A stretch of 64,000 nucleotides of DNA from Megamerina dolium (GCA_963854835.1 OY978529.1:35274055-35338054); one strand, 5' to 3'. Positions 28,080-40,882 are shown, counted from the stretch's first letter. Numbers and translations are program-made. The notes: generated by a model not told the origin, from the letters alone.

Positions 28080-29756
28080 AGCTATGCCTGTAAAATCTCA
28101 TCCAATCCCATTACTCTTAAAAATACTAGAATATTTGCCAACGTTGCTAATTCCTTGCCTGGTATCAAATATGACCCCAGGTGTTTACGTCTGCTGTGCA
28201 TCAGTACTCCACAGTTATTATGCACAATGGACTTGATACTATTCCTAAATTATTCAAATATCCCTTGATCCTAAAGCGAGCATTCAAAAGACCAGTTAAT
28301 ATTCATAATCTTTTGCAGTTATAGTTGCCCAATAGTATTTTGAATTGTCTTAGCTATGAGTGGCTTACGAAGAGTGTCTGTTTTTTCCGTCGTTTTTGTT
28401 CTCTTAACTATCCTTGCCATACTCCTGTTCTTATACTACAAAAAGGTTCTGGCCCAATCATTGTCATAGAGGCTCCTTTTCTGTCAAGTTTGTCAGCTAG
28501 TTCATCACCCTGAATGCCTATGTGTCCTGGGACCCAGCAGGGACGGATTTTGGTTGTTCTTCTCTAGTTGATCCAGTTTCTGCAAACAGTTCCATTGAAA
28601 CCTGGAGTCCACCTCATATGAGCTGAATGCTCGAAGGGCAGCTTGGCTATCTTATAAATATTTGTTGTTTTTTGTACTTTCTATCTAGATTAAAATGTGC
28701 ACATCTATGAATGGCAAGAATCTCTGTCCGAAAGATACTTAGGTAATTACCCATGGGTTCTGATTATTTGATCTCCTCTAAGAGTTGTCTGTCTTTCCAA
28801 TTGTGGTCTTAGCAGGATTGTTGCTTAATCTTCCAGACTTGCACCCATTAACCAACAACTCTTAGTCCCGTTTGAATGATGTCACATAGAGTTTCTTCAA
28901 ATTTGCGTCTAGCAATTAACACGATGGGGATGATAGCCCTGACATTCGATGTTCTCCACTGGGTTCCGCATAATAGGCGAGAGAAGAGCTCCTTGTGGAC
29001 AGCCCCTGATGCCAACTATTGTGCCCTCTTCGGCATATGTTTCTGCCAGTCTGGTATACAAGACTTCTGCCATTCCCTTGTATGTCACCTAGTCCATTCC
29101 TCTCTTCCCTTTGTACCTGTAATCTAGTGCCTTCTGTACTAAACTCGCATAAAAGATATCCGACTTATCGGTCTGAAGGACTTTGGATGTATGGTGTTCT
29201 TTTACCCAACTTTGTAGATGAACACCAGGCTGTTACGTTAGATATTTATCAAAAACGGTAATAAAATATACCTTTTTCTACAAAAGCAAGAAAGATACCG
29301 TCCGTTCCTGGCGACTTGAAAGGTTGATAGGTGCCACGGAGATGATGTCCATCGTTAATTTTCTAGTTCCAGTTTTGGGTTTGTTTGGTAGAAACTTAGA
29401 CCGACTTGTCTCCTTAATAATAGATGTGCCCTTTTCAAATTGTTTGTCGTATAATTACCACCCTCTTTTTTTAGGGATATTAACATGCCTATTCCAGCTT
29501 TTGCAAAGGGTATACGTACTTGCAGCTTGTAAAATTAAGATACTTTCACAGAAGCTCCTAAAGCTGGTACGTTTTGCCTTTCTTATCTCTTTATTATATT
29601 CTGTCAGCTTAGTCAGTCTATATTCCCGGCATCGCCCTTTCCGCTTTGCCTTGTTGCTAAGGCTACGGACTTCGGCTTTGAGACTAGAGAGGCAGCTATT
29701 CCACCAAACTAAATCTTTCTGCTTGCCCCTTGGTATCTCCGGGCAGCTGTTATGAA
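28080..29756 (-). mobile_element. Non-LTR retrotransposon remnant with RT and RNase H (I/R1/LOA-like)
   Basis: On the minus strand from 29756: KDLVWWNSCLSSLKAEVRSL then NKAKRKGRCREY, the linker before RT in I/R1/LOA-type elements. Next comes RT text ending VGIRGCPQGALLSPI (about 29000), the GCPQGG-type motif, and lastly an RNase H region (about 28640-28450) with RAALRAFSSY and VPGHIGIQGDELADKL. Many stops and frameshifts. The RNase H domain and the RT motifs differ from the RTE-like copies, so this is a second, unrelated LINE lineage. The exact clade is inference. Confidence 0.78.
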
Positions 29757-29759
29757 AAG

Positions 29760-32325
29760 TGTCCTGTATTTTTTTTTTTAACCAAATGCCTAAAAATAAT
29801 TCATAATCTGTATCAAAATTACACTTTTATCTTTACCATGTAATAGTCGCTCCATCTGGCGTCAGAATAGTTTGGAAAAAACAAAATCAAATTTTATATT
29901 CAATTACCTTTCCAATAAGCTATTATTTATTTAAATCGCTAAATTCAAACTTTAAAGTCGATTTAAAAAAAAAAAAAAAACTTTGACGAATTACAGCAAA
30001 TCGCCAAAATACGAATATATTATTTTCTGATTCTTTTGGAATATCTCATATGATTTTGTCAGACCGTGTCTATTATTAAGGCTTATGGAGTTTTGTTAGT
30101 ATGCTTTATACAGTTTTATTTTGGTACATATTGTAAACTCACATTGACATTTCGAAACGAAGCCCGAAATGTACGAATTCATGACCAAACGTGGAAATTC
30201 CTCGTTGAAAATTTCTATTCAGGATTTGTGAAGAACAATTTTTATGATTCTACATTTTTCATATCGCACCCTCTACCGGGATTAGCACTACTAGTGTTTG
30301 ATTTTTTGCAATGATTTCAATTCGTATTAAATCACGTATGGTTTTTTTTAATTTATAATCTAATATGATTTTTGTCATTTTTATAATTTGGTTGTGATTA
30401 TTTGATTGTTTTTTTTTCATTATTGTTATTGAAACAAACAATAGTAAAAAGTAGTGAAAAAACACGACAAAGTACTCGTACTTACCATTTGCAGAGACGT
30501 CATTATAATTGTTGTTGTTGTTCTCTTCTATTGAATTGCACGTAACGTAATGGAGTAATGTAATATAGAATGTCAATATGGCGTAGGGATGATATTGTTG
30601 TTATTGATGTTTTTTTTTTGTAGTTGTTTACTTCGGAAAAAAATGATTTACCGATTCTAGACGTATTAAACGATTCTATTCACATTCAATACTAGAAACA
30701 CATGCGATAATTACTGCTGAAGTGAGGGAAAAGGATGTTGTTAATATGTTGTGGTTTGGAATTATAATTGTATTATTATGTTATTATTATTGAAGGTTAA
30801 GTTATTTATATTGTTAATGTAAATTATCTGAATTATTATTCTTCGAATTTATTAAACGAATTGTTTGATTTTTTTTTTCTGATTTATTTTTAACTTGTTA
30901 AATTTAGTTACTGTGCTTTTTAGTAATTAATTATTAATTATGGAAAGCAAAACAGGTGGTAGTGTTCTTTGCTCACTTGCAGGAATTTTTTTTTTTTTGG
31001 CGCTTATAAAATTCCAATAACAAGTTAATTTCACCTTTTTTATTTTAGAAATTAAATTTTTTTTTTGTATGTATTTATAACAATGTTTATTTTAGTGTTT
31101 TATCGCTTTTCAAATTGTTCAGAACTTGCGTGTCATTAAAACGTGTAGTAAGTAATTCTCAGTCGGTTCTCTCACTTCTGATCATATGTGATATATGTAT
31201 TTGCAAATAGTTTTTACTTATTTGAAGAGAATCGTCTCTATTTTTCTACTTTACTGTATATTTTTTAATATTTGGTTTCTTCTCTGGCAAAAGTTTCTAT
31301 AAAGAAAATTTAATGATACACAAAATTATATATTCTCTTCACTTCACAAATTCACTCTCGCACTTCTACGCTCTTTAATACGTTTTACATATGAAATATG
31401 AGTAATTTTGTGAATACGATGTTGTTGTTTTTATTGTGATAATTTATATATAAAGTGATATATTATTTCTGTCTGCTTTTTTTTTCACACATGCATATAA
31501 GCAAAATTTTGCTATTTTTTGTATTTTAATTTAAGTACGTAAGTATATTAAGTACAAGATAAACAAACAAAAAATATACAAAAAGCGAGTTCGTTTTATT
31601 TTTCCTTTCGTTGCAAAAGTAAAACGATCAAGTCAAAGTACAAAACAAATGTATTTGGAATTCGTATTAAAATTGTAGGTCGCTTCCGATAATCAATAGT
31701 ATAATCTATGTATGAAAAGTATGTATGTATAGTATAGTAGTAAAATCAAATATTAAACAAACTAGCGCACCGGCTGGTGTTAACACGTACAAGGCTCACA
31801 AGCAAATGACTTGAACTGTGCGCTATACGAACGTGTTTTATGTAGACAAGCACGCACACACAGCTACACACACACATATATATATGCGCATACTAACGTA
31901 TGTAACTTATGGTTGTGCGTTTTGCATTAATCACAAAAATGCCGCAACGTTGACGTACAGTGTTAGATTTTGTGAAAATAGTCGCACAAAATTATCCAAT
32001 CAAATTTGTCTCATTTGATAAATTAACTGCCTCAAGTAAAATAAAAAATACTTGATCTAACTTTTACCATTTTATTCACATATGAGAGGGAGGCAGATTT
32101 ACTAAGTTTTTCTTTTCCATTTAGGCACATCAAAAATTCAAAAATACAACCTAAATCTGCAAAGTTATAAGGATGAATAATAGGATTTAGTTTTGCAGCA
32201 GAGTATAATCTTTGGACTCACGGTATAAGACGGTCCGTTACAGAAATAAATGTAAATTGTATCGTGGTAAACAGCACCACATCAAGGTCCAAGGTAAAAA
32301 AACAGCTGCCCAGGAGTCATCCTTG
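29760..32325. other. Noncoding stretch with a candidate 5' exon donor
   Basis: Mostly AT-rich. On the minus strand at about 30580-30486, a CAA-rich leader-like segment ends in a consensus donor (AATG then GTAAGT at 30485). It could be a distal 5' UTR exon of the choline kinase gene, but its phases do not join in frame to the 21.66-kb acceptor, so this is only a possibility. No other exon was recognised. Confidence 0.3.
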
Positions 32326-32329
32326 AGGG

Positions 32330-32400
32330 TCTAATGTATGCCCAACTCTTATTAAATTTCCCTTAACTAGCTGAAGTCACCCCTAGAGGGGTTAAATGTA
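32330..32400 (+). repeat. CCCCTAGAGGGG repeat, left part split by RTE-like copy 4
   Basis: Shows CTGCCCAGGAGTCATCC and CACCCCTAGAGGGGTTAAAT, the end of a unit of the family at 24.4 kb. The expected continuation resumes at 34030 beyond the retrotransposon. Confidence 0.55.
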
Positions 32401-32409
32401 TACTACTTA

Positions 32410-34030
32410 CCTAATTATGTGGCCATTACAAAAGAAAATTTATTTAGACCGAATCTAGCATTACAGTTAGAAATTCCGAGCGCTGTCAAATTCTTTAATA
32501 GTTGGCCTTTCCACCGGAGGTTAGGTCTGCTTCTTCTGCGTTTTCCTCCAGCGGGTTCCGAACATAACAACTTTTAGCTGGAGCGTGCTCTTTCATTCGT
32601 GACCTAGCCAGCGCAGCCACTAACGCAAATAGGTCTAAATAGATAACGAAAACTGTGAGCATTCTCTCATCTGAGGCGAAAATTGTCCAGGCTTCACGCC
32701 ATATGTAAGGCCAAGCATGAGGAGAGACTTATAGATAGTGTGGTTTTCGTTTCTCAAGAGAGAGCTCGACTTCTCAATTGCTTACTTGGCCCAAAGTAGC
32801 ACTTGTTAACAAGAGCGATCCTTTGAAATATCTCTAGACTGACGTCAATGCTGGTTCCAAGATAGACAAAGCACTTCACAACTTCAAAAGCGTAGTTATC
32901 AACAGTGACGTGCTGACCAAGATACAGGCACTCTTTGTTTGTTTATACTAGGTATTCGTCTTGCCTTCATTCACCGTTGGACCCATTCGACGCAACTTTT
33001 ATTCCAACTCTGAGAATGCTGCACTGACTGCTCGAGTGCTCATGCCGATTATGTCAATATTATCGGCAAACGCTTACAGCATGACACTTTTATTGAAGAT
33101 AGTACCATTATGTCGTAAATCAATAGCTCGTATAATCCCCAAAGTAAGTTTAAAAAAGTCGCACAATAACAAATCACCTTGTCTGAAACCCCATTCGGTA
33201 TTGAACGGTGGGGAGAGGTCCTTCCCAATTTTCACTGCACAACAGCAGTTATACAGTGTCATTCAGCAAAGACGAATGACCTTCGCAAAAAGAACGAACT
33301 CACACATTGTTGTATAGAGGTAACCCCTTACCTGACCTGACCCCTTATCGTATGGCTGTTGATAGCGGCTGTATAATTAACAAATAGATGGTGTGTGTCG
33401 ATCTCTTTCTCTTGGATTTTCTCCAGAATTTGGCGCAATGTGATAACCTGAACGATGGTAAATTTACCAAGTCTGAAGCCACACTGATATGGTGAAATCA
33501 GGTTAATAAGCATAAGCTTCAATCTTTCACACAGTACGCTCGATTGGACCTTGTCTGCGATGCTAAAAAGACTTATTCCACAGTAATTGTCGCAAATTAT
33601 GGAATTTCCTTTCTTATATACGGAACAGGGAACTTTGAGCCTCTAATCATCGAGTATGCTATCATATTCTATCATCCTATCATATTCTGCTTATGAGCTG
33701 GTGCATGCTGGTGCGCAGCTCATCGCCTCCAGTCTTAAACAATTCGGCAGGCAGGCCATCAGTTTTTGCAGCTTTATTATTTTTCAGCCTAGAAATAGCC
33801 TCTCTGACTTCGTTATGGCCGGGTGGTGGAACATCTACACCATCATCCGTGATTGGGGAGATCTGTTGCACTGGCCGAATTGTTCGCCACTCAAGTGCTT
33901 GATCTTCTCAAAGAATTTTTGTGTCTCCTTCCTGTATCTACACATCTATATCTCCTTACACTCGCGTCTTTCTTGCTCTCTCTCTCTCTCACTTCTTGTA
34001 CCGTTTCTCCGCACGACGCAAACTGGCAGT
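32410..34030 (-). mobile_element. RTE-like retrotransposon, copy 4 (5'-truncated)
   Basis: Minus strand, from about 34030 down: the linker, then EVREAISRLKNNKAAKTDGL and PAELFKTGGDELRTSMHQLI (33871-33680), YQCGFRLGKFTIVQVITLRQ (33522-33328), GFRQGDLLLCDFFKLTLG (33262-33074) and the YADD region near 33080. The C-terminal GRPNLRW-equivalent follows at about 32530 and the 3' end TAATGGCCACATAA at about 32415. The endonuclease is absent, the usual outcome of incomplete reverse transcription. Frames are broken. It lies within a unit of a different repeat family. Confidence 0.85.
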
Positions 34031-34640
34031 AATTAATGAAATTTTATCAATATTTTTTTGGAATATACTTACCCACTATCTCCGCCTTTTAAAGAGCTTC
34101 CGTAAAAATTTACATTTTTATAACATACGGCTCGCAAAGAGGGCCGTATGTTGTAAAAGAGGGTTAAAATATATGATCGACACACATTCATATTTTCATC
34201 AAAACATAAAAAAAAGATACTTACCCCGTATCTCTATTCATCAAGGCGTCGAACGTACAAAATGTACTTAAAAGTACCTGTAAATAGATTGCCTTTACAG
34301 AAGTCAAATATAAGGTCTACTCACATTAGTTTTACGTTTCCAACAATTTCCTTAAACATACTTACCTTCAACCTCTACGAAAAAATCTGAAAATCTACTA
34401 ATAACCACATAACTTCTCAGATATCAAGTCGTCAACATTTTTCTGAAACATCACCTCTTCTAAAGGAGACTTATAAAACTTAAAAACTTAATAACCATAT
34501 GCTGCTCAGGAACCACCTTTAGAGGGATCAAATCAAACCCCCTCCACAATATTTCTTCCGAACTTAGCTACTCTGTATATTTACTCCTTAGGGGGAATCC
34601 GCTACAAAATTGACGTTTTTTTTTTTTTGTTTTGTATATC
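34031..34640 (+). repeat. CCCCTAGAGGGG-type repeat, about three units
   Basis: Starts with the half unit interrupted by copy 4 (TTTTATCAATATTTTTTTGG, ATACTTACCCACTATCTCC). Units with CATACTTACCTTCAACC, GAAAATCTACTAATAACC and CTGCTCAGGAACCACC follow. It also contains a 10-bp hairpin AACATACGGC / GCCGTATGTT at 34122-34152. Confidence 0.55.
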
Positions 34641-35390
34641 AAATTAGCTCCCACCGTTTCTTTACCCTGTATTCGAAAATGTTTGCGTGGAAAGTTTATT
34701 ATTATTGTATTATTCTACCCTTTTAACATAGAATTTACTTACAAAGGTCTTTTAGATGTTGGATTTATATTAGAAATGGCTGTCAGAGTACCTCGAAAAC
34801 TCATTTCTTACAAAATATTCCTATTATGCTTATATCTATTAGTTTTCAAATGACAAAATTTAGCGTAGCTATTTTCATAAAATCGAACACTGTGGACGGC
34901 GCCGTTAAATCGATGAATCGAATGGTAGTGGTAGCAGACATTGCTGTAGGTGTTATCGCTTGCAGTATACACATACATACATATAATACGTACATTTCTA
35001 CATTTGTACACATATCTCTCTCATATTTAAATATTCTCGTATACGTTTATTTGTTGTACTAGCTATTTACATTGTGGCATTGGCCGAAAGAGATAATAAG
35101 TAGAGAAGAAGAATTATAAAGATTATACGAGTAATTATATAAAAAAAAACAACAACGAAATCGACGATGAATGATACTAAATTATAATATAGTACCTACC
35201 TAATAATGTAGGTGTAGGTGGTAACGTGAATGCAATATGTATTTGCAAAACACTAAATGTACTTTGTACCTAGTATATTTTTGCATACTATGAGTATATT
35301 ACGCTATTATTTTTTTTGGTTTTGAGTTGCCAATGCATAATCACTCTTCGTTATGCTCTTTTTCTTCTACATAAACACATACACACACTC

Positions 35391-35425
<35 letters not shown>

Positions 35426-35489
35426 TTACTCTTTATCTTTCCGTATTTATATTGTCACTCGGTTATTCTCGTTATTTCCTTCATTTAAA
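34641..35489. other. Noncoding stretch with (CT)n
   Basis: A (CT)n microsatellite at about 35390-35422 and a (CA)n run just before it. The frames here are short and show no family features. Confidence 0.45.
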
Positions 35490-35739
35490 TACAGTCGATT
35501 CCAGTTAGTTGATATTTTCGATTTAATAAAATGAGTAAACATATTTTTAGTACTTTGCGATTTACAGAAAAACGTAAAATCCCAAACGTTGTCATATCTT
35601 CTAGTAATTAATCAGTACAGGGCGACCTAATTCTCTATGTATTTCCTCCCCTGCGACGTCAATTCTTGCGACCGTAAATTCGGGTTGGTTTATTGGTATT
35701 GTAATCAAAATGAAAGAATCTGAATACTTTAATTAAAAT

Positions 35740-35935
35740 TAGTATTTTATTAAATATAATCTCCTTGAACTTCAATACGTTCACTCGAATGATCCTCCAG
35801 TAATTTTATACCATCCCTTTGATAAGACAAAGCATTTCCGTATTTTGATGAGTTTAATGGACATTGGTTGACCACGTGGTCGAGTACTTCCGGTACACGT
35901 GCATTGTCTTGATGAAAAGAGATTAGTTACAGAGC
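35740..35935 (-). mobile_element. Tc1/mariner transposase fragment
   Basis: The minus-strand frame reads FHQDNARVPEVLDHVV and later EDHSSERIEVQGDYI before a stop. HQDNAR is the second catalytic box and EVQGDY the usual C-terminal box of mariner-type transposases. The HPPYSPDLAPCDF region between them is missing, so it is internally deleted. Confidence 0.5.
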
Positions 35936-35960
35936 TAATTATCGTATGGCTGAAGTACTA

Positions 35961-36194
35961 CCTTAATTTTGAAAAGATTTTTCTTTTAAACGGTACTCAC
36001 CTGTCGGCAAGCAATTGGCAACTCTTTCGGCAGTAACAATTTGCAAGGAGTACGCTTCTAAAAGAATTCTGTGACAAAGGTTCCTTCTAATACTGTCCAA
36101 AATTAAACACGCACATCAGTACTGGAGGAGAAGCTTGACCAGAAGGCCCTTGAGGGCCTAATAAGTGCCACATATTTATTAATTTTTTTTTTTT
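35961..36194 (+). mobile_element. tRNA-derived SINE, copy D (5'-truncated)
   Basis: Lacks the tRNA-like head. Aligns with copy A from GAAAAGATTTTTCTTT onward, with an internal loss of about 60 bp after CTGTGACAAAG. It ends AGTGCCACATATTTATTAAT and oligo-T. No obvious target-site duplication, as expected for a degraded or truncated copy. Confidence 0.78.
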
Positions 36195-36195
36195 C

Positions 36196-37150
36196 AATTG
36201 TATATTTTTCAAGAAAATCAATCAACAAAATCCATTTTCCAACCCATAAAACTGATGCCATAACCTTTTTGCCGATACGCAATGGATTTTTCGTATTTAT
36301 TTTATACCAATAGGCTTTAAAATGATTCAAAATAAAAAATAATATACGATTTTTGGAAATCACTTCACAAGACTTTGAGTTACCTAATAAACAAAACAGG
36401 TTCCCATGCACCAAATGATTACAAAATTACAAAAATCCAGTCAACAAATTCGAGACATAAAAAAATCGGAAGAAGGGTTACAATTTGTCCAGATAAACTT
36501 GATAAACGCTAGGAGGTGCAATAAAGACGAGTAGGCGAGCCATAATGAGTCATCTGCCAAAAATTGAGCCAAACCACCGCGTGACTACATTTAGCAGCCT
36601 TTTCTAGTGGGTTACAAATAACATTTTTTTGAGTTGCAAGAGGATATCATATGATTCAACTTTTTACAAAATAAAATACCGTAGAACTCAGAAGTTGGCT
36701 TGATAAATTCTATGGCAAAGTTGTTCAATTTGTAAAGAGTTTTGTATCCAGCGCCCATTCCAGGACGGACACCCGATTGTCGTGGAAGTTGAGAAATGCG
36801 CTCCATCGAAAGGAATGGTCGAAAAATAGATTGCAAAGTTTAAATGGGATCATCTTAGAGTATAAACATCCCAGATGCCCAAAAGTTGCGGTTACCGTGC
36901 AAATTATGGAAAAAATCCAGAATATTATATTGCCCATTCCCAAAATATTAGTGCCTAAGTTAGCATAACACTTGTGATTAGTCCACAAAGGTCAGCTACC
37001 CTCGGGCTTCTTCACCTTTAGCAGACTCTGGTCTGATTTCACATACTTCACTTCATGGGTAAGGAAATTTACGAAACATTGATTGACGGCGCAGATAAGA
37101 CACAGTTGATTTTGGTGTCGGTTGTTTGGAATTCACATTTATTCATTAAC
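36196..37150. other. Unassigned noncoding stretch
   Basis: Overlapping short frames on both strands (36612-36988) but no recognised domain. Composition is a little less AT-rich than its surroundings, so it may be decayed transposon sequence of unknown type. Confidence 0.35.
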
Positions 37151-37159
37151 AATCTTAAA

Positions 37160-37330
37160 ATAGAAAAATCGAAATCTTCATTTTAATGAAGAACTCATTT
37201 AGTTTGTGCCCTCACAGAGAGCCAAACAGCTATCAAGGCACTCAATCAGGTGAAATCAAAACTGGGGTTGGGTTGTCTGAACAAACTAAATAAGCTTGGT
37301 CTATGTAATCAGGTGTAATAGGATCTATAT
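37160..37330 (+). mobile_element. RNase H fragment of a non-LTR retrotransposon
   Basis: Reads ALTESQTAIKALNQVKSKLG then LGCLNKLNKLGLCNQV, the DSQAAIKAL...CLxxLNxL stretch of RNase H in I/R1/LOA-type elements. The catalytic Asp of DSQ is replaced (ESQ). It is a short isolated fragment. Confidence 0.6.
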
Positions 37331-38269
37331 TGAATTTCCTATGAGATCCTGTACTAAGAGACATACTCTACATCCACAAAGGGGATACAATAGACCTATT
37401 TATTAGATCACAGTGCATCGGACTCCTATAACAATAAGTAAATACACAAGCTCGCAAGTCATTAGTTGTAATGGTACAAATAAATGGAATTGGTTTCTTA
37501 TCCAGAATAGATTTGGCTCCGTGTTTAAATTTGAATAGATGGCTCTAAGGAAAACGATTTCAGTCAAACGAAGAAGCCATCACCGAAATAAATCCATATT
37601 TTGAATAAATCTTATTTTCTTAAGGCATTAGAAGAACGCTGAATTAGGTGTAGTAAGTTAAAATCAGTCTATGCTAAGGAATATAAGAATAATTTTAACA
37701 AAAAAAAAATCCGCGTATCATTATTTGCACACGTCTTTATTGCACCATTCACAAAATCACATGAATCGATTAGTTCAATTGGCTTGAACTACAATTTTTA
37801 CATCAACTGTAGCTGGCGCTCAATTTCATTTTCAATTAAAATTTTGCCCAAAAAATAGGGCAACAAGCTTTTCGAAACCTTGGGATCGTTAAAAAAATTA
37901 TATCTTGAAAGATATTGCGAGAATTTAAAGCTTAATTTATGCTTTACATACATGGATGACAGAATACTAAGCGCCCATCTTTTACCGCTAATTGATTCTC
38001 ACTGAATTTAACAGTATCAGCTGTGTATATGACGTCACATTGGTCCAAGGGTTGCATTATGCTTACATTATTCCGCCTTGTTTATATTTTTCTTTTCAAT
38101 TTGTTCGCCATTTTGCCATTTTTCTCACAGCTGCAGCAGTATGATGTCACAGTGGTCACAAATCCTCTCTAATGGGTGCAATCTTCACATTCTATCATTC
38201 TTGCTTTACGTATATTTGAGCTAAAATTATTAATACTACTTCTGTCCTAATTAAGTGGAATCGACTGTA

Positions 38270-39134
38270 AATATAATAAGTATATATTTTTAGATTAGTA
38301 CAGGATGACTAATAATACAATAATTAATACGAATCTCTTTGACCCTCTATCTCAATGTCTCTCACGCTCTCTCTCTCTCTCTTTCAATTTTATGCATGCT
38401 AGTCTCTCATTTGAAATGAAATCTTATCAGTATTTACAAGACATTTTTTTAGTTTAAATTCTTTTGATAAGGCAACGTAAGTACGTTTGATAGATATTTA
38501 ATGCTCAATATTTAGTTAAATACTATGATGCATACATACATACACGTGTATGGGGTAATAGAATCAATTCTCCTGAATTTTAATTAATCTATTATGACGA
38601 ACACGTAATAAAATGAGAAAAAAAAATAATATGAACGATTTATTATATTGTATATGAATATTGCTTCTGCGTAAATTATGTTCATTTAAATTCAATAACT
38701 TTTTTCATTACCTATACCTCATCCTCTCACTGAAATTTTTAGGGGTATCACAACTACATCAGGTACAATTTTTAAAATTTAACAACCTTGAAATATTCCG
38801 TTAAAGAGAAAGGTTAGTTCCCTTTCCAAGCTAATTAACTGATTTAAAAGTTGCACCCTTTACAAAACAAATTAAATTATTTTCTGTAAAATCAAAATCA
38901 AATATGAACAAATTGGATCTGAAATCTTAAAAATATGATACTTTATGTAAACAGTCGTGAGGATTGTGTGACTGTAAGACGCTCTCACCTAGAGCCTCGA
39001 AAAATATTTCTTTTTGGTTGCTGATTTTTTTAAAAACCTTCTGTGGGTCACAATTAACGTTACATAATCTTTTAAAATTCACTTTGTTCCCGAAGATTAA
39101 AGTTACAGTACACTCTTACTAAGCAGTAACTCGT
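38270..39134. other. Noncoding AT-rich stretch with (CT)n
   Basis: (CT)n near 38363-38384 and ACATACATACA near 38532. No feature beyond these was recognised. Confidence 0.45.
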
Positions 39135-39149
39135 AGAGTTTAAATATAA

Positions 39150-39520
39150 AAAAAAAAAAAATAATAAATATGTGGCACTTAAAGCCCCAAAGGGCTCATT
39201 GGCCGAGCTTCTCCTCCATTACTGTTGTGCGTCTTAAATTTGGACAGTATTAGAAGGGACCTACTTATTTTAACCGGTTCCGAATGGCAGAACACTTGTG
39301 ACATCACTTTTTCTGAGCTTTGTCACAGAGTTCTTTTAGAAGCTTTTTCATGGCAATTTGTTACTGTCGGAAGAATTGCCAATTGCTTGCCGACAGGTGG
39401 GTACCATTCGAAAGAAAAATCTTATCGATATTAAATTTGTTATGCATCAGCCGGGGATTGAACCACGACCTCTACAGATCAGAAGGCGAACACACTAACC
39501 ACTGAGCTACGACACCCACC
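39150..39520 (-). mobile_element. tRNA-derived SINE, copy B (full length, 15-bp duplication)
   Basis: Minus-strand copy, about 370 bp. The head at 39520 begins GGTGGGTGTCGTAGCTCAGT, with A box TAGCTCAGTGG and a B box GGTTCAATCCC matching tRNA genes closely. The body matches copy A throughout, and the end is AAGTGCCACATATTTATTAT plus oligo-T. The 15-bp word AGAGTTTAAATATAA flanks it exactly at 39135-39149 and 39521-39535. This is the clearest insertion in the window and probably the youngest of the family here. Confidence 0.93.
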
Positions 39521-39594
39521 AGAGTTTAAATATAACAAGTTATTTAAACTAACTTAAATACTTGTTGAAGTTACAACGAAAGTCGAAATCGAAA

Positions 39595-40635
39595 TTCAAT
39601 TTATGCCGAATTTAGCATGCATCGCCAGCTATTTCTGTACTTCGCAAACTGACGCCAGTTAGAAATTTCAAGCCCGTCAAGCTTCCCAGTACTTGGTCTT
39701 TCCGCCTTAAGTTAGGTTTGTGTCTGAAGGTGTCTGTCTGAACACGCTGATTCCGAATGTAACACCTTCTTAGATGAGCTCGCCAGCACAGTAACTGTAC
39801 TTTTGATGCGCTGTCGATGTCTGCATACAGCTCATACAGTTCATGGTTGTGTCTTATTCGATACTCGCCGCCAACGCAAATAGGTCCAAAGATTTTGCGT
39901 AAAACTTTTCTATCGAAAAACCTCCAAGCATTCTCTCATCTAAGGTGGAAAGTGTCCAAGACAGACATTATGAGAGACATGTGTGGTTTTCGTACTTCAA
40001 GAGAGGGCTCGATTTCTCAATTACTTACTTATCCCAAAGTAGCACCTGTAGGGAAGAGTGACCATTCGGAACATCCCCAGGTGATGCCATTACTGGTGTT
40101 AATGTCAGTTACAAGATAGACAAAGTCATTCACTACTTCAAAAGCGTAGTTATCAATGACGTGCTGTCCAATATGCCGCGACTCTTTGTTTGTCGACACT
40201 ACCTACTTCTTCTTCATATCGTTCACCGTAAGACCCATTCGACACGACTTTCCAACTCTGAGAATGCTGCACTTTTGCTTAAGATAGTGCCATTATGTCG
40301 TAGATCAGCAGCTCGTATCCTTTTCTCATTATAACATTAAAGAAGTCCCATGACAACTAATCAACTTGTCTGAAACACCGTTCGGTATTAAACGGTGGGC
40401 AGAGATCTTTCCCAATTTTCACTACACAATGGGAGCTATAGAATGTCATTTTGCAAAGATGAATGTGCTTCGTATGGCAACAGACATATGGTGTGGGTCA
40501 GTCTTTCTTTTTTTTTTTGCCCCCTCTCCAAGATTTGGCGCAATGTGAAAACCTGGTCGATGGTGGATTTATCAGATCTTAAACCGCACTGATAAGGTCC
40601 AATCAAGTTGTTGGGCATTTGGACTAACAACCAAG
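39595..40635 (-). mobile_element. RTE-like retrotransposon, copy 5 (5'-truncated, YADD region deleted)
   Basis: Minus strand, high to low coordinate: IGPYQCGLRSDKSTIDQVFT and TLRQILERGQ (40630-40436), remnants of the GFRQ region near 40370, the thumb (40265-40010), a degraded YGVKxW region, and the C-terminal and 3' region down to about 39600. Compared with copies 1 and 4, about 75 bp that includes the YADD catalytic box is missing at 40270, and the endonuclease is absent. Nonfunctional. Confidence 0.78.
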
Positions 40636-40802
40636 TATTTGGTATTTGTTACAAAGTAAGTTATAATTAAAATTATTGGCTATCTTAAAAAACAACGATC
40701 GAAGCAATGACCTTCAAATGGTAATTTAATAAGTACTATAAACGATTATGATACATATATGATATTTGGAACTTTTTAGAAATTGAATAATGATTTTTTA
40801 CA

Positions 40803-40882
40803 ATGTTGTGCGTACTAAGTTTAAGACAGTTTTAGAAGGGACCTACTTGTATTAGCCGGTTCCGAGCGGCAGAACCTTTATG
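40803..40882 (-). mobile_element. tRNA-derived SINE, copy E (body fragment)
   Basis: About 80 bp matching the middle of the SINE body: TAGAAGGGACCTACTTGTAT and AGCCGGTTCCGAGCGGCAGA on the plus strand, as in copy B. Head and tail are absent. Confidence 0.65.

Larger units (their letters stand above)
35492..38267. mobile_element. Pogo-like TA-flanked inverted ends with a scrambled interior
   Basis: CAGTCGATTCCAGTTAGTTG at 35492 and the reverse complement of CAGTCGATTCCACTTAATTA ending at 38267 face each other. The first 12 bp are identical, and each is directly flanked by TA (35490-35491 and 38268-38269), as expected for Tc1/pogo-type transposition. The 2.78 kb between them holds no transposase of that kind: it has a mariner piece, a SINE, an RNase H fragment and a duplicated block at 37975-38200. 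Either a nonautonomous element that collected insertions, or two ends paired by chance. Confidence 0.45.

Noticed and set aside
30486..30580. Coding first exon of choline kinase with MTSLQM
   Set aside because: The donor is good, but joining to the 21.66-kb acceptor gives an immediate stop in that frame, so coding status cannot be supported.
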